Assembly (NCBI RefSeq): GCF_009799805.1
Contig: NZ_CP047050.1
Location: 510,001-574,000, forward strand
Reading direction: 5' to 3'
DNA length: 64,000 nt
DNA from: Myroides phaeus
Lineage (GTDB): Bacteria; Bacteroidota; Bacteroidia; Flavobacteriales; Flavobacteriaceae
Shown here: one piece after another, positions 26,601 to 36,926 of the stretch
Position numbering within the stretch: position 1 is the stretch's first letter
Layout: every line of letters starts with the position of its first letter
Made by a program: the position numbers and the translations under genes
Notes under the pieces: generated by a model
The model's input: the letters and a program-made list of their open reading frames with translations, nothing else
Told to the model about the DNA's origin: nothing
Databases searched by the model: none

Positions 26601-29228
26601 TTATTTTAAATAATCTTTAGCATGTAAAACAGCCTCCGCTATTCCTGCTGGATTCTTACCACCTGCAGTAGCAAAGAAGGCTTGACCTCCACCTCCACCT
26701 TGGATATACTTACCAAGTTCTCGTACTATTTGACCAGCATTTAATCCTTTTGTTTCTACAATCTCTTTTGAAACATAACAAGTCAACATTGGTTTATCAT
26801 TACTAACACTTCCAAATAACACAAACAGATTAGTGAATTCATTACCTAATTCATAAGCTAAATCTTTTGCTCCAGATGCATCTAAATCTACCTCAACAGC
26901 TAAGAAAGAAACTCCATCAACTTCTTGAATTTGTCCTTTCAATTCTCCTTTAAGGTTTTTAGCTTTTTCTTTCAACAACTGCTCTACTTGTTTTTTCAAC
27001 TTAGCATTTTCATCTTGCAAAGAAACTACTGCTTTCAAAGTATCTTGTGGATTCTTTAAAACTATTTTAAGCTCTTTTAACGTATCTTCTTGTTCTGTAT
27101 AGAAATTACGTGCTGCCTTGTTAGTTATAGCTTCAATACGACGAATACCCGCTGCAACAGCTCCTTCACTAACAATTTTAAACTGCCAAATGTCTGCTGT
27201 ATTATTTACGTGTGTTCCTCCACATAATTCCATACTCTCTCCAAAACGAATAGCACGAACCTCATCTCCATATTTCTCTCCAAATAATGCCATAGCTCCT
27301 TCTGCAATAGCTTGAGCCATTGGAATACTTCTACGTTCAACTAAAGGCAATTGCTCATGAATGCGATCATTTACAAAATCTTCAACTTGTTGTAACTCTT
27401 CTTCTGTAACTTTAGCGAAATGTGAAAAGTCAAAACGCAAGTGAGAAGGAGATACTAACGAACCTTTTTGCTCAACGTGAGTACCTAATATTGTACGCAA
27501 TGCCTGGTGTAACAAGTGTGTTGCAGAGTGATTTGCCATTGAAAGCTTTCTTGCCTCTACATCAACTTTTGCTACTAAACTTGCATTTACATTACTTGGT
27601 AATTCTTTTACTATATGTAGAATTAAGTTATTCTCTTTTTTCGTGTCAATCACTTTAATAGTTTCATTAGCTGAAACTAAAACTCCGCAATCACCTACTT
27701 GTCCTCCTCCTTCTGGATAGAACGGAGTAGCATCTAATACGATTTGGAATAACTTACCATCTTTTTTACTATCAATTTTTCTATAACGAGTAATCTTAAC
27801 GTCATTCTCTAATTGATCATATCCAACGAACTGCTCAACATTTCCAGACACTAACATTGTCCAGTCATCTGTAGATACTTCTGAAGCAGCACGAGAACGA
27901 TTCTTTTGTTCTGTCATTGCAGCATCAAAACCAGCTTCATCAAGTTCTAATCCTTTTTCACGTAAGATTAATGCTGTTAAGTCAATTGGAAAACCAAAAG
28001 TATCGTATAATTCAAAAGCTTTAGCTCCAGAAACAACTTTACCTTCTGTTTGTGCAATTACATTGTCTAATAAGTGTAATCCTTGTTCTAATGTTCTTAA
28101 GAAAGAAGCTTCTTCTTCTTTAATTACATTCTTAACTAAGTCTCTTTGGCTTGTAATCTCAGGGAAGAAATCTCCCATTTGAGTACTCAACACATCAACT
28201 AATTGGTAAATAAATGGTTCTTTCTTATTTAAGAAAGTGAATGCATAACGAATAGCACGACGTAAAATACGACGGATTACATATCCTGCACCATTATTTG
28301 ACGGCAACTGCCCATCTGCAATTGCAAAAGCAACTGCTCTTACGTGGTCAACGATAACACGAATTGCAATATTTACCTTATCTTCTTCCTCATTAGCAGC
28401 CTTTATAGTGTATTTAGCTCCAGTTAATTCAGAAACCTTAGCAATTAATGGCGTGAACACATCTGTATCATAGTTTGATTGAACTCCTTGTAAAACCATA
28501 CAAAGACGTTCAAACCCCATACCTGTATCTACGTGTTGTGCTGGTAATTTCTCTAAAGAACCATCTGCTTTACGATTAAACTCCATAAATACATTATTCC
28601 AAATCTCAACTACTTGAGGATGGTCTGCATTTACTAAATCTTTACCTGCTATTTTTGCTTTCTCTTCAGCTGAACGAATATCTACGTGAATTTCAGAACA
28701 TGGTCCACAAGGCCCTTGATCTCCCATTTCCCAGAAATTATCTTTCTTGTTACCCAAAAGAATTCTATCTTCAGAAATTAATCCTTTCCAAATATCATAA
28801 GCTTCTTGGTCAAATGGAACATTCTCTTCCTTGCTACCTTCAAAAACAGTAACATAAAGAATGTCTTTCGGTATTTTATATACCTCTGTTAACAATTCCC
28901 ATGCCCAATTAATAGCTTCTTTCTTGAAATAATCACCAAAACTCCAGTTCCCTAACATCTCAAACATAGTATGGTGATAAGTATCAATACCTACCTCTTC
29001 TAAGTCATTGTGTTTTCCTGATACACGTAAACATTTTTGAGTATCAGTGATACGATTACTTTTTGGCTTGGCGTTCCCTAAGAAATATTCTTTAAACTGG
29101 GCCATCCCAGAGTTATTAAACATTAAAGTTGGATCGTCTTTCAAAACGATCGGAGCAGAAGGAACAATTAAATGTTCTCTTTCTTCAAAAAAGCTTAAAA
29201 ACTTCTGACGAATTTCTTGTGATTTCAT
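26601..29228 (-). CDS. alaS: Alanine--tRNA ligase
   Basis: An 875-residue alanyl-tRNA synthetase, of normal length. The class II catalytic core is at the N-terminus ([32 protein letters not shown]), followed by the tRNA-recognition helices. The editing domain has the metal-binding [12 protein letters not shown] (HxxxH) and the paired [11 protein letters not shown]. The C-terminal C-Ala domain ends with the glycine run [18 protein letters not shown]. It charges tRNA(Ala) and clears mischarged Ser and Gly. It is monocistronic, with a strong terminator. The reverse strand in this region contains several long open frames, which are shadows. Confidence 0.98.
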   Translation of the reverse strand: MKSQEIRQKFLSFFEEREHLIVPSAPIVLKDDPTLMFNNSGMAQFKEYFLGNAKPKSNRITDTQKCLRVSGKHNDLEEVGIDTYHHTMFEMLGNWSFGDYFKKEAINWAWELLTEVYKIPKDILYVTVFEGSKEENVPFDQEAYDIWKGLISEDRILLGNKKDNFWEMGDQGPCGPCSEIHVDIRSAEEKAKIAGKDLVNADHPQVVEIWNNVFMEFNRKADGSLEKLPAQHVDTGMGFERLCMVLQGVQSNYDTDVFTPLIAKVSELTGAKYTIKAANEEEDKVNIAIRVIVDHVRAVAFAIADGQLPSNNGAGYVIRRILRRAIRYAFTFLNKKEPFIYQLVDVLSTQMGDFFPEITSQRDLVKNVIKEEEASFLRTLEQGLHLLDNVIAQTEGKVVSGAKAFELYDTFGFPIDLTALILREKGLELDEAGFDAAMTEQKNRSRAASEVSTDDWTMLVSGNVEQFVGYDQLENDVKITRYRKIDSKKDGKLFQIVLDATPFYPEGGGQVGDCGVLVSANETIKVIDTKKENNLILHIVKELPSNVNASLVAKVDVEARKLSMANHSATHLLHQALRTILGTHVEQKGSLVSPSHLRFDFSHFAKVTEEELQQVEDFVNDRIHEQLPLVERRSIPMAQAIAEGAMALFGEKYGDEVRAIRFGESMELCGGTHVNNTADIWQFKIVSEGAVAAGIRRIEAITNKAARNFYTEQEDTLKELKIVLKNPQDTLKAVVSLQDENAKLKKQVEQLLKEKAKNLKGELKGQIQEVDGVSFLAVEVDLDASGAKDLAYELGNEFTNLFVLFGSVSNDKPMLTCYVSKEIVETKGLNAGQIVRELGKYIQGGGGGQAFFATAGGKNPAGIAEAVLHAKDYLK

Positions 29229-29448
29229 ATCCTATGGAAACTAAATTTATCTATTCTATTGTTAATATAAAGCTATTCTTTTACTTGTTAAACATTTTGT
29301 AAATTAGTGAATAACCTTTTTCTTTTATCTATCCTTGTTGACTTAAAACATCAATAAACCAAAAACATTTTTTAAATTTGTTAGCTAACGATATTTAAAA
29401 ACTGAAGGATTAAAAAATTTTAGTGCAAAAATAGTGTTTTTTTAAAAT

Positions 29449-30426
29449 ATGGCTAAGGTAAAATATTATTACGACCCCGAAAAATTAGCGTTCCTAAAAA
29501 TACGCCCAAAAAAGTTCAAACAAATAAGTAATATTTTCTTATTTATCTTGTCTGCAGCTATTTTTGGTGTTTTAGGCCTATTTGTCATGATCAATACAAA
29601 CATATTACAAACGCCTAAAGAAAAAAAGCAAGAAAGAGAACTTGCTGAGTTTAAAACAAATTATGTTCTACTAAATAAAAAATTAGACCTTGTAGCTGAA
29701 GTTCTTGATGAATTAGAAGTTAGAGACAACGATATTTACCGTGCTTATTTTAATACTTCACCAATTCCTGAAGAACAACGAAAATCGGGCTTAGGAGGAA
29801 TAAACAGATATCGTTCTTTTGTTGGCTTAAATAATGAAAAACTCTTAACAGAAACAAATATGAAGATTGATCAGCTAACAAAACAAGTTGCTATTCAATC
29901 TGAATCGTTAGATGACATCATCGAGTTAGCTAAAAAGAAAGAAGAATTTCTCGCTTCTATTCCTGCAATTCAACCTGTAAAAAATGAAGATTTGAAAAGA
30001 ATGGCTTCAGGTTATGGATACCGAAGTGACCCTTTTACAAAGATTAAAAAATTCCACGCTGGTATGGATTTTTCTGCAGAAATAGGCACTCCTATTTTCG
30101 CAACAGGAAATGGAAAAATAATTAGAGCTAATAATGAATTATCAGGATATGGTAATCTTATTGAAATAGACCACGGTTATGGATACTTAACAAGATATGC
30201 CCACTTAAGCAAATATAATGCAAGAGCTGGACAAACCGTTAAACGTGGAGACATAATCGGATACGTAGGTAGTAGTGGTCGTAGTTCAGGACCACACTTA
30301 CACTATGAAGTACATTATTTAGGAAATGTAGTAAACCCTCTTAATTACTATTACGGCGAAATTTCAGCTAAAGAATTTGAGCTTATGGCACAAGAGGCTA
30401 ACCAAGAAAATCAATCACTTGACTAA
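29449..30426 (+). CDS. M23 family (LytM-type) membrane metallopeptidase
   Basis: A 325-residue cell-wall peptidase. A membrane anchor lies at about 28-48, then a coiled coil (about 55-165), then the LytM domain (about 187-300). Zinc ligands are visible: His203 and Asp207 (HAGMD), and His285 in GPHLHYE, with His283 and His252 completing the active site. All the LytM residues are kept, so it should cut peptidoglycan cross-bridges rather than act only as an activator. A -7-like TAAATTTG lies at 29373-29380. It is the first gene of the MerR-LemA-TPM operon and overlaps the next start by one base (TAATG). Confidence 0.93.
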   Translation: MAKVKYYYDPEKLAFLKIRPKKFKQISNIFLFILSAAIFGVLGLFVMINTNILQTPKEKKQERELAEFKTNYVLLNKKLDLVAEVLDELEVRDNDIYRAYFNTSPIPEEQRKSGLGGINRYRSFVGLNNEKLLTETNMKIDQLTKQVAIQSESLDDIIELAKKKEEFLASIPAIQPVKNEDLKRMASGYGYRSDPFTKIKKFHAGMDFSAEIGTPIFATGNGKIIRANNELSGYGNLIEIDHGYGYLTRYAHLSKYNARAGQTVKRGDIIGYVGSSGRSSGPHLHYEVHYLGNVVNPLNYYYGEISAKEFELMAQEANQENQSLD

Positions 30427-30755
30427 TGGAATTAAATTTACCTGACAAACGTTATTACAGCATTGGAGAGCTTGCAAAAGCTTTTAATGTAAATGCTTCC
30501 TTATTGCGCTTTTGGGAAAAAGAATTTGATATAATCAAGCCAAAGAAAAATGCTAAGGGAAACCGTATGTTCACTCCTCAAGATGTTGAGAACTTACAAT
30601 TAATCTATCACCTTGTGAAAGAAAGAGGATTTACTCTTGATGGTGCAAAAGATTACCTTAAAAGCAAACCAAAAGAAATTGCAGACAATTTCGAAATTAT
30701 AAAAAAGTTAGAGGGAATTAAGAATGCCCTTATTAATATTAAAAATGAACTTTAA
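30426..30755 (+). CDS. MerR family transcriptional regulator
   Basis: A 109-residue regulator with an N-terminal MerR winged helix: RYYSIGELAKAFNVNASLLRFWEKEFDIIKP (about 9-39), then the wing and the second helix pair GNRMFTPQDVENLQLIYHLV. The short C-terminal helix would serve for dimer formation. There is no ligand-binding domain and no cluster of cysteines, so it is not a metal sensor of the MerR or CueR type. Its ATG overlaps the peptidase stop (TAATG), and LemA follows 13 bases later. The regulator therefore probably acts on its own operon or on cell-envelope genes, but nothing in the sequence shows its target. Confidence 0.9.
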   Translation: MELNLPDKRYYSIGELAKAFNVNASLLRFWEKEFDIIKPKKNAKGNRMFTPQDVENLQLIYHLVKERGFTLDGAKDYLKSKPKEIADNFEIIKKLEGIKNALINIKNEL

Positions 30756-30768
30756 ACAGTAAAAACAA

Positions 30769-31365
30769 ATGAAAAAAGCTTTAGTACCTATCGTCGTATT
30801 AGTTGTAATCTTTATCGGTCTATTTAGTTATGGAGTTGGTATCAAAAACAACGCTTTAGAATTAACACAAACAGAACAAAAACAATGGGCTGATGTTCAA
30901 ACAGCTTACCAAAGAAGAAACGACCTTATCGGTAACCTTGTGAAAACTGTACAAGGGGCAGCTAATTTTGAAAAAAGCACTTTAGAAAGCGTTATTAATG
31001 CTCGTGCTAATGCTACTAAAGTAACTATTGACCCAACAAATATGACTCCTGAAAACTTTGAGCAATTCAATAAAGCACAAAGTCAGTTATCTTCAAGTCT
31101 TTCAAAGTTATTAGTGGTTTCTGAAAACTATCCTGAATTAAAGTCAAATACTAACTTCTTGAAATTACAAGATGAAATTGCAAGTACAGAAAATACTATT
31201 CAAACTCAAAGAATACGTTTTAACGATGCAGTAATGAATTACAATAACTATGTATTAAGATTCCCTAATTCTGTTTTCGCTGGTATGTTTGGCTATAAAG
31301 AAAAATCTTTCTTTAATGCTGTTGAAGGTGCTGAGAAACCAGTAGAAGTTAACTTTGAATTTTAA
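30769..31365 (+). CDS. LemA family protein
   Basis: A 198-residue LemA protein. An N-terminal membrane helix (about 5-24) is followed by the family's long helical body: the conserved QWADVQTAYQRRNDLIGNLV (about 39-58) and the late QTQRIRFNDAVMNYNNYVLRFP (about 150-172). LemA proteins occur beside TPM-domain proteins in many bacteria; their role is not settled, though links to envelope remodelling have been proposed. Here the family rule holds, with two TPM genes directly following (2 bases, then 5 bases). Confidence 0.95.
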   Translation: MKKALVPIVVLVVIFIGLFSYGVGIKNNALELTQTEQKQWADVQTAYQRRNDLIGNLVKTVQGAANFEKSTLESVINARANATKVTIDPTNMTPENFEQFNKAQSQLSSSLSKLLVVSENYPELKSNTNFLKLQDEIASTENTIQTQRIRFNDAVMNYNNYVLRFPNSVFAGMFGYKEKSFFNAVEGAEKPVEVNFEF

Positions 31366-31367
31366 TT

Positions 31368-31808
31368 ATGGCTACGATCTCTGATTTTTTATCTACTGCA
31401 GATGAAAATGAAATCATAAAAGCTATAGAGCAAGCAGAAAAAAATACTTCAGGCGAAATAAGAGTTCACATAGAAACTTCTACTAAAAAAGAAGCTATGC
31501 AAAGAGCGCAGGAAGTATTTTTTGAATTAGACATGAATAAAACATCACAACAAAATGGTGTTTTGTTTTATATCTGTATCAACTCAAAAGCTTTCGTAAT
31601 CTTAGGAGATAAAGCAATAGACGAGAAAGTCAAAAACGAAAACTTTTGGGAAGGAACTAAAGAACTTGTTATTAATCACTTTAAACAGGGATTATATAAA
31701 CAAGGACTTATATATGGCATCCTTAAAGCAGGTAGTAAATTAAAAGTGTATTTCCCTTCACAAGGAGATAACAAAAACGAATTACCAAACGAAATTTCAA
31801 AAGCATAG
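31368..31808 (+). CDS. TPM domain protein (soluble)
   Basis: A 146-residue protein made almost wholly of one TPM domain (about 12-130): AIEQAEKNTSGEIRVHIETS, then the strand NGVLFYICINSKAFVILGDKAID. It has no signal peptide or membrane helix, so it should be cytoplasmic or loosely attached, unlike its exported neighbour. TPM domains share the fold of the plant Psb32/TLP18.3 proteins, some of which have weak phosphatase activity; whether that applies here is unknown. It sits between LemA and the second TPM gene. Confidence 0.9.
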   Translation: MATISDFLSTADENEIIKAIEQAEKNTSGEIRVHIETSTKKEAMQRAQEVFFELDMNKTSQQNGVLFYICINSKAFVILGDKAIDEKVKNENFWEGTKELVINHFKQGLYKQGLIYGILKAGSKLKVYFPSQGDNKNELPNEISKA

Positions 31809-31813
31809 CACTT

Positions 31814-32653
31814 ATGATGCAACTAACAAAAAAAGTATATCATTTCTTTTTTACGGCAGTATTCTTATTACTATCGCAAGTAAACTATGCTCAATTTGAT
31901 ATCCCTGCTAAGCCTTCTCGCTCTGAACAAACTTTAGTCTATGACTATGCTAATTTATTAGATGGAGGACAAAGAAAACAACTTGAGCGAAAACTAATTG
32001 ATTATAGCAATGAAACCTCAACACAAATTCTTGTTATTGTCATCCCATCTCTACAAGGAGAAAACATAGGTTTGCTTGGTCCACGTTGGGGACATGAATG
32101 GGGAGTTGGTCAAAAAGGAAAAGATAATGGGGTAGTTATTCTAATGGCAGTAAAAGATCGCCAAATCGGTATTTACCCTGGTTATGGAGCAGAAGAGAAA
32201 ATTACTGCAGGTCAAGGAGGAGACCTTATTAGAAGTAGAGTAATTCCAAATTTTAAAGCTGGAGATTACTACGGAGGTATCAATGAGACCGTTGATGGGG
32301 TAAGTGAGATGCTATTAGGAACATATACTAATGACAATCCTACTCGGTTAGAAGGTGATAACGAAGTTGGTGGATTAGGCTGTTTATTTTTAATTATCAT
32401 TATCATATTCTTAACCATTATATTCAGTAAAAATAATGGGGGAGGAAATGGCGGTGGCGGTCGTGGAAAAAGAAGCTTTGGAAGTGACTTAGCTGATATT
32501 ATCATATTAAGCAATATGGGCCGACGTAGTGGCGGAAGTAGCTGGGGTGGAGGCTTCGGTGGCGGAGGCGGCTTCGGCGGTGGTGGAGGCGGTGGCTTCG
32601 GTGGTTTTGGCGGAGGAGGATTCTCTGGTGGAGGATCAAGCGGAAGCTGGTAA
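31814..32653 (+). CDS. TPM domain protein (exported, YgcG-like, Gly-rich tail)
   Basis: A 279-residue membrane protein. Signal peptide about 1-27 (ending NYAQ), TPM domain about 40-165 (LVYDYANLLDGGQRKQLERKL; GVVILMAVKDRQIGIYPGYG), a membrane helix about 190-209 rich in Ile, and a cytoplasmic tail with a Gly/Phe-rich repeat (about 234-279) ending GGGSSGSW. The glycine tail is usual for this family and raises the local GC content. With LemA and the soluble TPM protein it forms a conserved trio, likely a membrane complex. It is the last gene of the operon and is followed by a strong convergent terminator. Confidence 0.92.
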   Translation: MMQLTKKVYHFFFTAVFLLLSQVNYAQFDIPAKPSRSEQTLVYDYANLLDGGQRKQLERKLIDYSNETSTQILVIVIPSLQGENIGLLGPRWGHEWGVGQKGKDNGVVILMAVKDRQIGIYPGYGAEEKITAGQGGDLIRSRVIPNFKAGDYYGGINETVDGVSEMLLGTYTNDNPTRLEGDNEVGGLGCLFLIIIIIFLTIIFSKNNGGGNGGGGRGKRSFGSDLADIIILSNMGRRSGGSSWGGGFGGGGGFGGGGGGGFGGFGGGGFSGGGSSGSW

Positions 32654-32687
32654 CCTAACACAAATAATATTATTGCAAACAATATAT

Positions 32688-32727
32688 AAAACAACAAAGG
32701 GCAGATAATTCTGCCCTTTGTTGTTTT
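32688..32727. terminator. Bidirectional terminator between TPM gene and TonB-dependent receptor
   Basis: AAAACAACAAAGGGCAGA (32688-32705) and its perfect inverse (32710-32727) form an 18-bp stem with a TAAT loop, with A-runs and T-runs on both sides. It ends the plus-strand LemA-TPM operon and the minus-strand receptor gene at once. Confidence 0.93.
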
Positions 32728-32752
32728 ATATATTAGTATATCTATCATTTCA

Positions 32753-35485
32753 CTACATTCTCATTGAGCGCATCGAACGCATACCTCCTCTTCCTTTTCC
32801 TCCTTTACCTGCAAATTCATTTAATTTATAAGTCAAAGAAAACATTACATATCTCTTTAATACTAAACTCTCTGAATCTACGATTTGCATCGGATCAATT
32901 GTTCTTCTTGAACTAGTATTTTGATTTAATAAATCATACACTTTAACTTTTGCTCTAAATTTCTTTTTAAAGAATTCATAAGCTAAACTTACATTCCACA
33001 TATAGAAATCACGTTTAAACCCCTTAGCTATTTGTGAATTATAAGTGTATGCAAAATCATTTCCGAAAATAATACTCTTAGGCCAATAAGAAGTCGTCTG
33101 TAAGTTAAACCTGTGCGTAAAATTACTTGCTTTATCTACAGAGAAGTTAGTATAACTACTTGAATAGTGATTGTAAGTATAAGAAGGTCTTAAAGTAAGA
33201 AAATCACCATAATCATAAGTCAAATAGACTCTTGGCGAAATAGTATTTGAAGTTGCATCGTAAGTTTCGCCATCTATATATCCTTTACTTATTGATTGAT
33301 TAAAACGCACTCCTACTCCATATCGTAAACTATGCTCTTCCCACTTATTACTTCGATACCAATCACCTGAAACAGACCATTGATAATTACCTGATATATT
33401 TTTAAAAGTAGATATACTCTTTCTATCTTCATCATACTCTACAGCACTTACAATACTATTATTATAAATTGTTGTACTTGCCGAAATTGTATAACCTGCT
33501 CGAGTTTGAAAATCATACGAACGATAACTCATATTAATATTATGAGTCCCAGTTGGTTTTAAATCAGGATTACCTATAGACGTATTAAGGGGATTCGAAA
33601 TATCTGTAATATCTAACAGTTGAGCTGCACTTTGATATGTTACATTGTAATTATAAAATCCAAAAATATTGTTCTTTTTACTAAGTTGATAATTAAACAA
33701 TGCATTAATATTAGGATCAATATAATACTTATCTAAACTATACGTCTTAGCATTATATAAAGCACTTGCTGAATTCTTCACAATCTTTGTTCGCGTCATT
33801 AAATTTGCATTAAACTTACTCTTAACAAGAGTGAAATTTACAAAAGGTACAACCTCATTTTGTACTGTATTATAATGATTTGTCTGTAATGTATTTAATT
33901 CGCTATACCCACCAGTAAGTTCACTAAAATCATAAACCTTTAAATCTGAAATAGATTGATTTCGATTCCAATTAGAACCGAATGACACAACCAATGAATC
34001 TGTAATCGGTTGACTATACTCTACAGATATTCCATAATTATCTGAGGAATTAATGCTTTTTTGATATTGTTTACGCTCATCATCTTCTTTCTCTGATTGA
34101 TAAAACTTCGTATCAGATTCTGACAAAATATCATTGTTGCTATTACTATTAGAATTAGTTAATTCAATACTTAAAAACTGCCCTGTTTTTTTAAAGTTTC
34201 TAATATAACGTACAGAACTTCCAAAATTATAAGAATCTCCTACAGTATAAGAACGTGAATTGCTTTCATTCAACAATTCTCCCTTTTCATCAAAAGACAC
34301 TTGATCGCTTATACTATTTGAATAATTATGACTTTTATTAAAAGTAGGACTAAAATAAAACGCATCTTTATCACCTGTGTAATCTACAGACACATTTCCT
34401 CTATGCCCTTCACTCCCACTATTGCTTGATGAATTTGATTTATTCGTAAACTCTCCTGAAGGAAGAAACTTCGTAATTATAGACTTATTCCAATTCTCTA
34501 CTTCAGCAAAATTATAATTATAACTACCGTTTACATTTAACTTATCAGAAACATTCTCAACAAAATTGACTCCAAGCATCCTTGACTCTGTAATGCCTCC
34601 TGAAGACCTACCGGTACGCATATTATCAAAGACTTCATTCATAGAGAAACCACTTGCGTTTATGTTATTTGCAGATCCTACGACACTTACTTGTCGACGC
34701 TTATTGAAGCTATTTAAGAACAAAGCACTTTCATAACGATCATTTGACCCATATCCTGCAGATACTCGCCCAAAATACCCTTTATTTTTATCCTCGTCAA
34801 TGGTGATATTAATACTCGCATCATTTGTCTTACTTCTTTCTTTTGTAAAACGTTCTTTTTTAGACTTTTTATCTGTTACTTGTACTTTTTTAATGATATC
34901 AGATGGTAAGTTTTCAAGAGCAATCTGCCCATCTTCATTAAAAAAAGGTTTCCCATTCACTAGTATTTCGTTGACAGCCTTTCCATTTACTGTGATTTTT
35001 TTATTCTCATCTATCTGAACTCCTGGCAACTGTTTTAATAGCTCCTCTAAATTAGCATCTGGTCTTACCTTAAATGAAGAAGCATTAAACTCCAAAGTGT
35101 CTTTCTTAATGCGAATTGGTGGTGCTTCAGCAACAATTACAAGCTCATCTAAATTCTGACCATACTCTTTTAAGATGATATTTTTTAAATCAACTTCTTG
35201 CTCTATTCCTTCTTTAAACGTTTTAGAGAACTCTTTAAAACCAATCATTGAGGCTTTAAATACAACAGGTGTATTTACCTTATTAAACTTCAAATCAAAA
35301 TAGCCTTTTAAATCACTTACAGTATATTCAACCAAAGTTGAATCCTTCTCCTTAGATAAGAAAATTGTAACGGCTTCAATAGGATTATTTAACGAATCAA
35401 CTACTCTCCCTTTAATAGACGTAGTATTCTGAGCTAATAAACTTACAGATGTAAGTATAAACAGTAAACAAAATATATTTTTCAT
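32753..35485 (-). CDS. TonB-dependent receptor-like outer membrane beta-barrel protein
   Basis: A 910-residue outer-membrane protein. Signal peptide about 1-18, carboxypeptidase-regulatory-like domain about 22-105, a plug-like region about 120-215 (LEELLKQLPGVQIDENKKITV; VNGKPFF), then a long beta barrel of the OMP_b-brl_3 type. The barrel ends near 890 and is followed by a short tail with the repeat MRSMRS, rich in Gly, Arg and Met. No SusD gene is near, so it is not a SusC. The substrate is unknown. It ends at the shared convergent terminator. Confidence 0.88.
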   Translation of the reverse strand: MKNIFCLLFILTSVSLLAQNTTSIKGRVVDSLNNPIEAVTIFLSKEKDSTLVEYTVSDLKGYFDLKFNKVNTPVVFKASMIGFKEFSKTFKEGIEQEVDLKNIILKEYGQNLDELVIVAEAPPIRIKKDTLEFNASSFKVRPDANLEELLKQLPGVQIDENKKITVNGKAVNEILVNGKPFFNEDGQIALENLPSDIIKKVQVTDKKSKKERFTKERSKTNDASINITIDEDKNKGYFGRVSAGYGSNDRYESALFLNSFNKRRQVSVVGSANNINASGFSMNEVFDNMRTGRSSGGITESRMLGVNFVENVSDKLNVNGSYNYNFAEVENWNKSIITKFLPSGEFTNKSNSSSNSGSEGHRGNVSVDYTGDKDAFYFSPTFNKSHNYSNSISDQVSFDEKGELLNESNSRSYTVGDSYNFGSSVRYIRNFKKTGQFLSIELTNSNSNSNNDILSESDTKFYQSEKEDDERKQYQKSINSSDNYGISVEYSQPITDSLVVSFGSNWNRNQSISDLKVYDFSELTGGYSELNTLQTNHYNTVQNEVVPFVNFTLVKSKFNANLMTRTKIVKNSASALYNAKTYSLDKYYIDPNINALFNYQLSKKNNIFGFYNYNVTYQSAAQLLDITDISNPLNTSIGNPDLKPTGTHNINMSYRSYDFQTRAGYTISASTTIYNNSIVSAVEYDEDRKSISTFKNISGNYQWSVSGDWYRSNKWEEHSLRYGVGVRFNQSISKGYIDGETYDATSNTISPRVYLTYDYGDFLTLRPSYTYNHYSSSYTNFSVDKASNFTHRFNLQTTSYWPKSIIFGNDFAYTYNSQIAKGFKRDFYMWNVSLAYEFFKKKFRAKVKVYDLLNQNTSSRRTIDPMQIVDSESLVLKRYVMFSLTYKLNEFAGKGGKGRGGMRSMRSMRM

Positions 35486-35492
35486 AATAAAA

Positions 35493-35524
35493 AAGCGGTC
35501 TTTGTATTAACACAAAGACCGCTT
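35493..35524 (-). terminator. Terminator of der
   Basis: AAGCGGTCTTTGT (35493-35505) pairs with ACAAAGACCGCTT (35512-35524); on the minus strand the stem is followed by TTTTTATTATG. It lies 26 bases past the der stop and just before the receptor gene start. Confidence 0.88.
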
Positions 35525-35549
35525 AGAATATTGTTCAAGTTGAAACTTA

Positions 35550-36860
35550 TTATTTCTGACGGAAATAAATATCGATTGGCACACCACTAAAGTTGTACAT
35601 TTCTCTTAACTTGTTTTCAATATATCTCTTATAAGGATCTTTGATATATTGAGGCAAGTTAGCAAAAAATACGAACTGAGGCGTATCTGTAGGCAATTGC
35701 ATACAGTATTTAATCTTGATATACTTTCCTTTAATTGCTGGAGGTGGAGTATGCTCAATAATTGGCAACATCGCTTCGTTAAATTTCGAAGTAGAAATAC
35801 GTTGTTTTCTATTTTCAAAAACCTCAACAGCTGCTTCCAACGCTTTTAATAAACGTTGTTTTGTAATTGTAGAAGTAAAGATAATTGGCACATCTGTAAA
35901 TGGAGCAATCTCTTCGCGAATTTTCTCTTCAAACTGTTTAGCAGTCATTGTATCCTTGTCAATAAGATCCCACTTATTCACTAAAATAACAACTCCTTTT
36001 CTATTCTTCTCAGCTAACCAAAAAATACTTTGATCTTGTCCTTCAAATCCACGAGTAGCATCAATCATTAAGATACAAACGTCACTATGTTCAATAGCAC
36101 GTACAGATCTCATAACAGAATAAAACTCTAAATCTTCTTTTACTTTTGCTTTTCTTCTAATACCTGCAGTATCTACAATATTAAAATCGAAACCAAATTG
36201 TGTAAAACGAGTGTCAATTGAATCACGAGTAGTACCAGCAATATCTGTAACGATATATCTATCCTCCCCGATTAAAGCATTAATAAAACTTGACTTACCA
36301 GCATTAGGTCTTCCAACCACTGCAAATCTTGGTAACTCATCTTCTTCTGCTTCAACTTCCTCTTCTACTGGTAATGCCTCAACAACAGCATCTAATAAAT
36401 CTCCTGTCCCACTACCACTAATACTTGCAAATGGATAAATTTCTCCTAATCCTAAATTGTAGAATTCGAAAGTATCATCCATACGTTTAGCACTATCAAC
36501 TTTGTTTACTGCAACAAGAATAGGCTTTGTTTCTTTACGTAATAAACGTGCAACTTCTTCATCCATTGGAGTAATTCCTTGCTCCACGTCTACCACAAAT
36601 ATAATTACGTCTGCCTCGTCAATTGCAAGACTTACCTGACGTCTAATTTCTCCTTCGAAAATATCCTCAGAACCTTTTACGTATCCTCCTGTATCAATAA
36701 CAGAGAATTCACGTCCATTCCATTCTGACTTGCCGTAGTTTCTATCACGTGTTACACCACTAACCGAATCTACGATAGCATCTCTTCTTTGAATCAAACG
36801 ATTAAAAAAAGTTGACTTCCCTACGTTTGGTCTACCAACTATGGCTACTATACTACTCAT
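35550..36860 (-). CDS. der: Ribosome biogenesis GTPase Der
   Basis: A 436-residue GTPase with two G domains, as in all Der/EngA proteins. Domain 1: Walker [10 protein letters not shown] (8-16), DTGG, NKVD (about 119-122). Domain 2: GRPNAGKSS (about 182-190), DTAG, NKWD (about 294-297). A C-terminal KH-like domain ends the protein. It helps mature the 50S subunit. It follows era by 66 bases and has its own -7 box in that gap and its own terminator. Confidence 0.98.
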   Translation of the reverse strand: MSSIVAIVGRPNVGKSTFFNRLIQRRDAIVDSVSGVTRDRNYGKSEWNGREFSVIDTGGYVKGSEDIFEGEIRRQVSLAIDEADVIIFVVDVEQGITPMDEEVARLLRKETKPILVAVNKVDSAKRMDDTFEFYNLGLGEIYPFASISGSGTGDLLDAVVEALPVEEEVEAEEDELPRFAVVGRPNAGKSSFINALIGEDRYIVTDIAGTTRDSIDTRFTQFGFDFNIVDTAGIRRKAKVKEDLEFYSVMRSVRAIEHSDVCILMIDATRGFEGQDQSIFWLAEKNRKGVVILVNKWDLIDKDTMTAKQFEEKIREEIAPFTDVPIIFTSTITKQRLLKALEAAVEVFENRKQRISTSKFNEAMLPIIEHTPPPAIKGKYIKIKYCMQLPTDTPQFVFFANLPQYIKDPYKRYIENKLREMYNFSGVPIDIYFRQK

Positions 36861-36877
36861 AAATATCTAAATATGTC

Positions 36878-36886
36878 GCAAAGTTA
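36878..36886 (-). promoter_or_regulatory. -7 promoter element of der (TAACTTTGC)
   Basis: On the minus strand TAACTTTGC matches TAnnTTTG followed by C, 17 bases before the der start. No clear -33 box is seen. It lies between era and der and would allow der to be read without era. Confidence 0.5.
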
Positions 36887-36926
36887 GTATTTCAATGCGA
36901 TATTTTAATTATAATTTTACTATTCC

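Noticed and set aside
32269..32748. Open frame on the minus strand coding a proline-rich protein of about 159 residues
   Set aside because: It is the mirror of the glycine-codon repeats in the TPM protein gene (GGN read backwards gives NCC, proline) and also runs through the terminator. It is a shadow.
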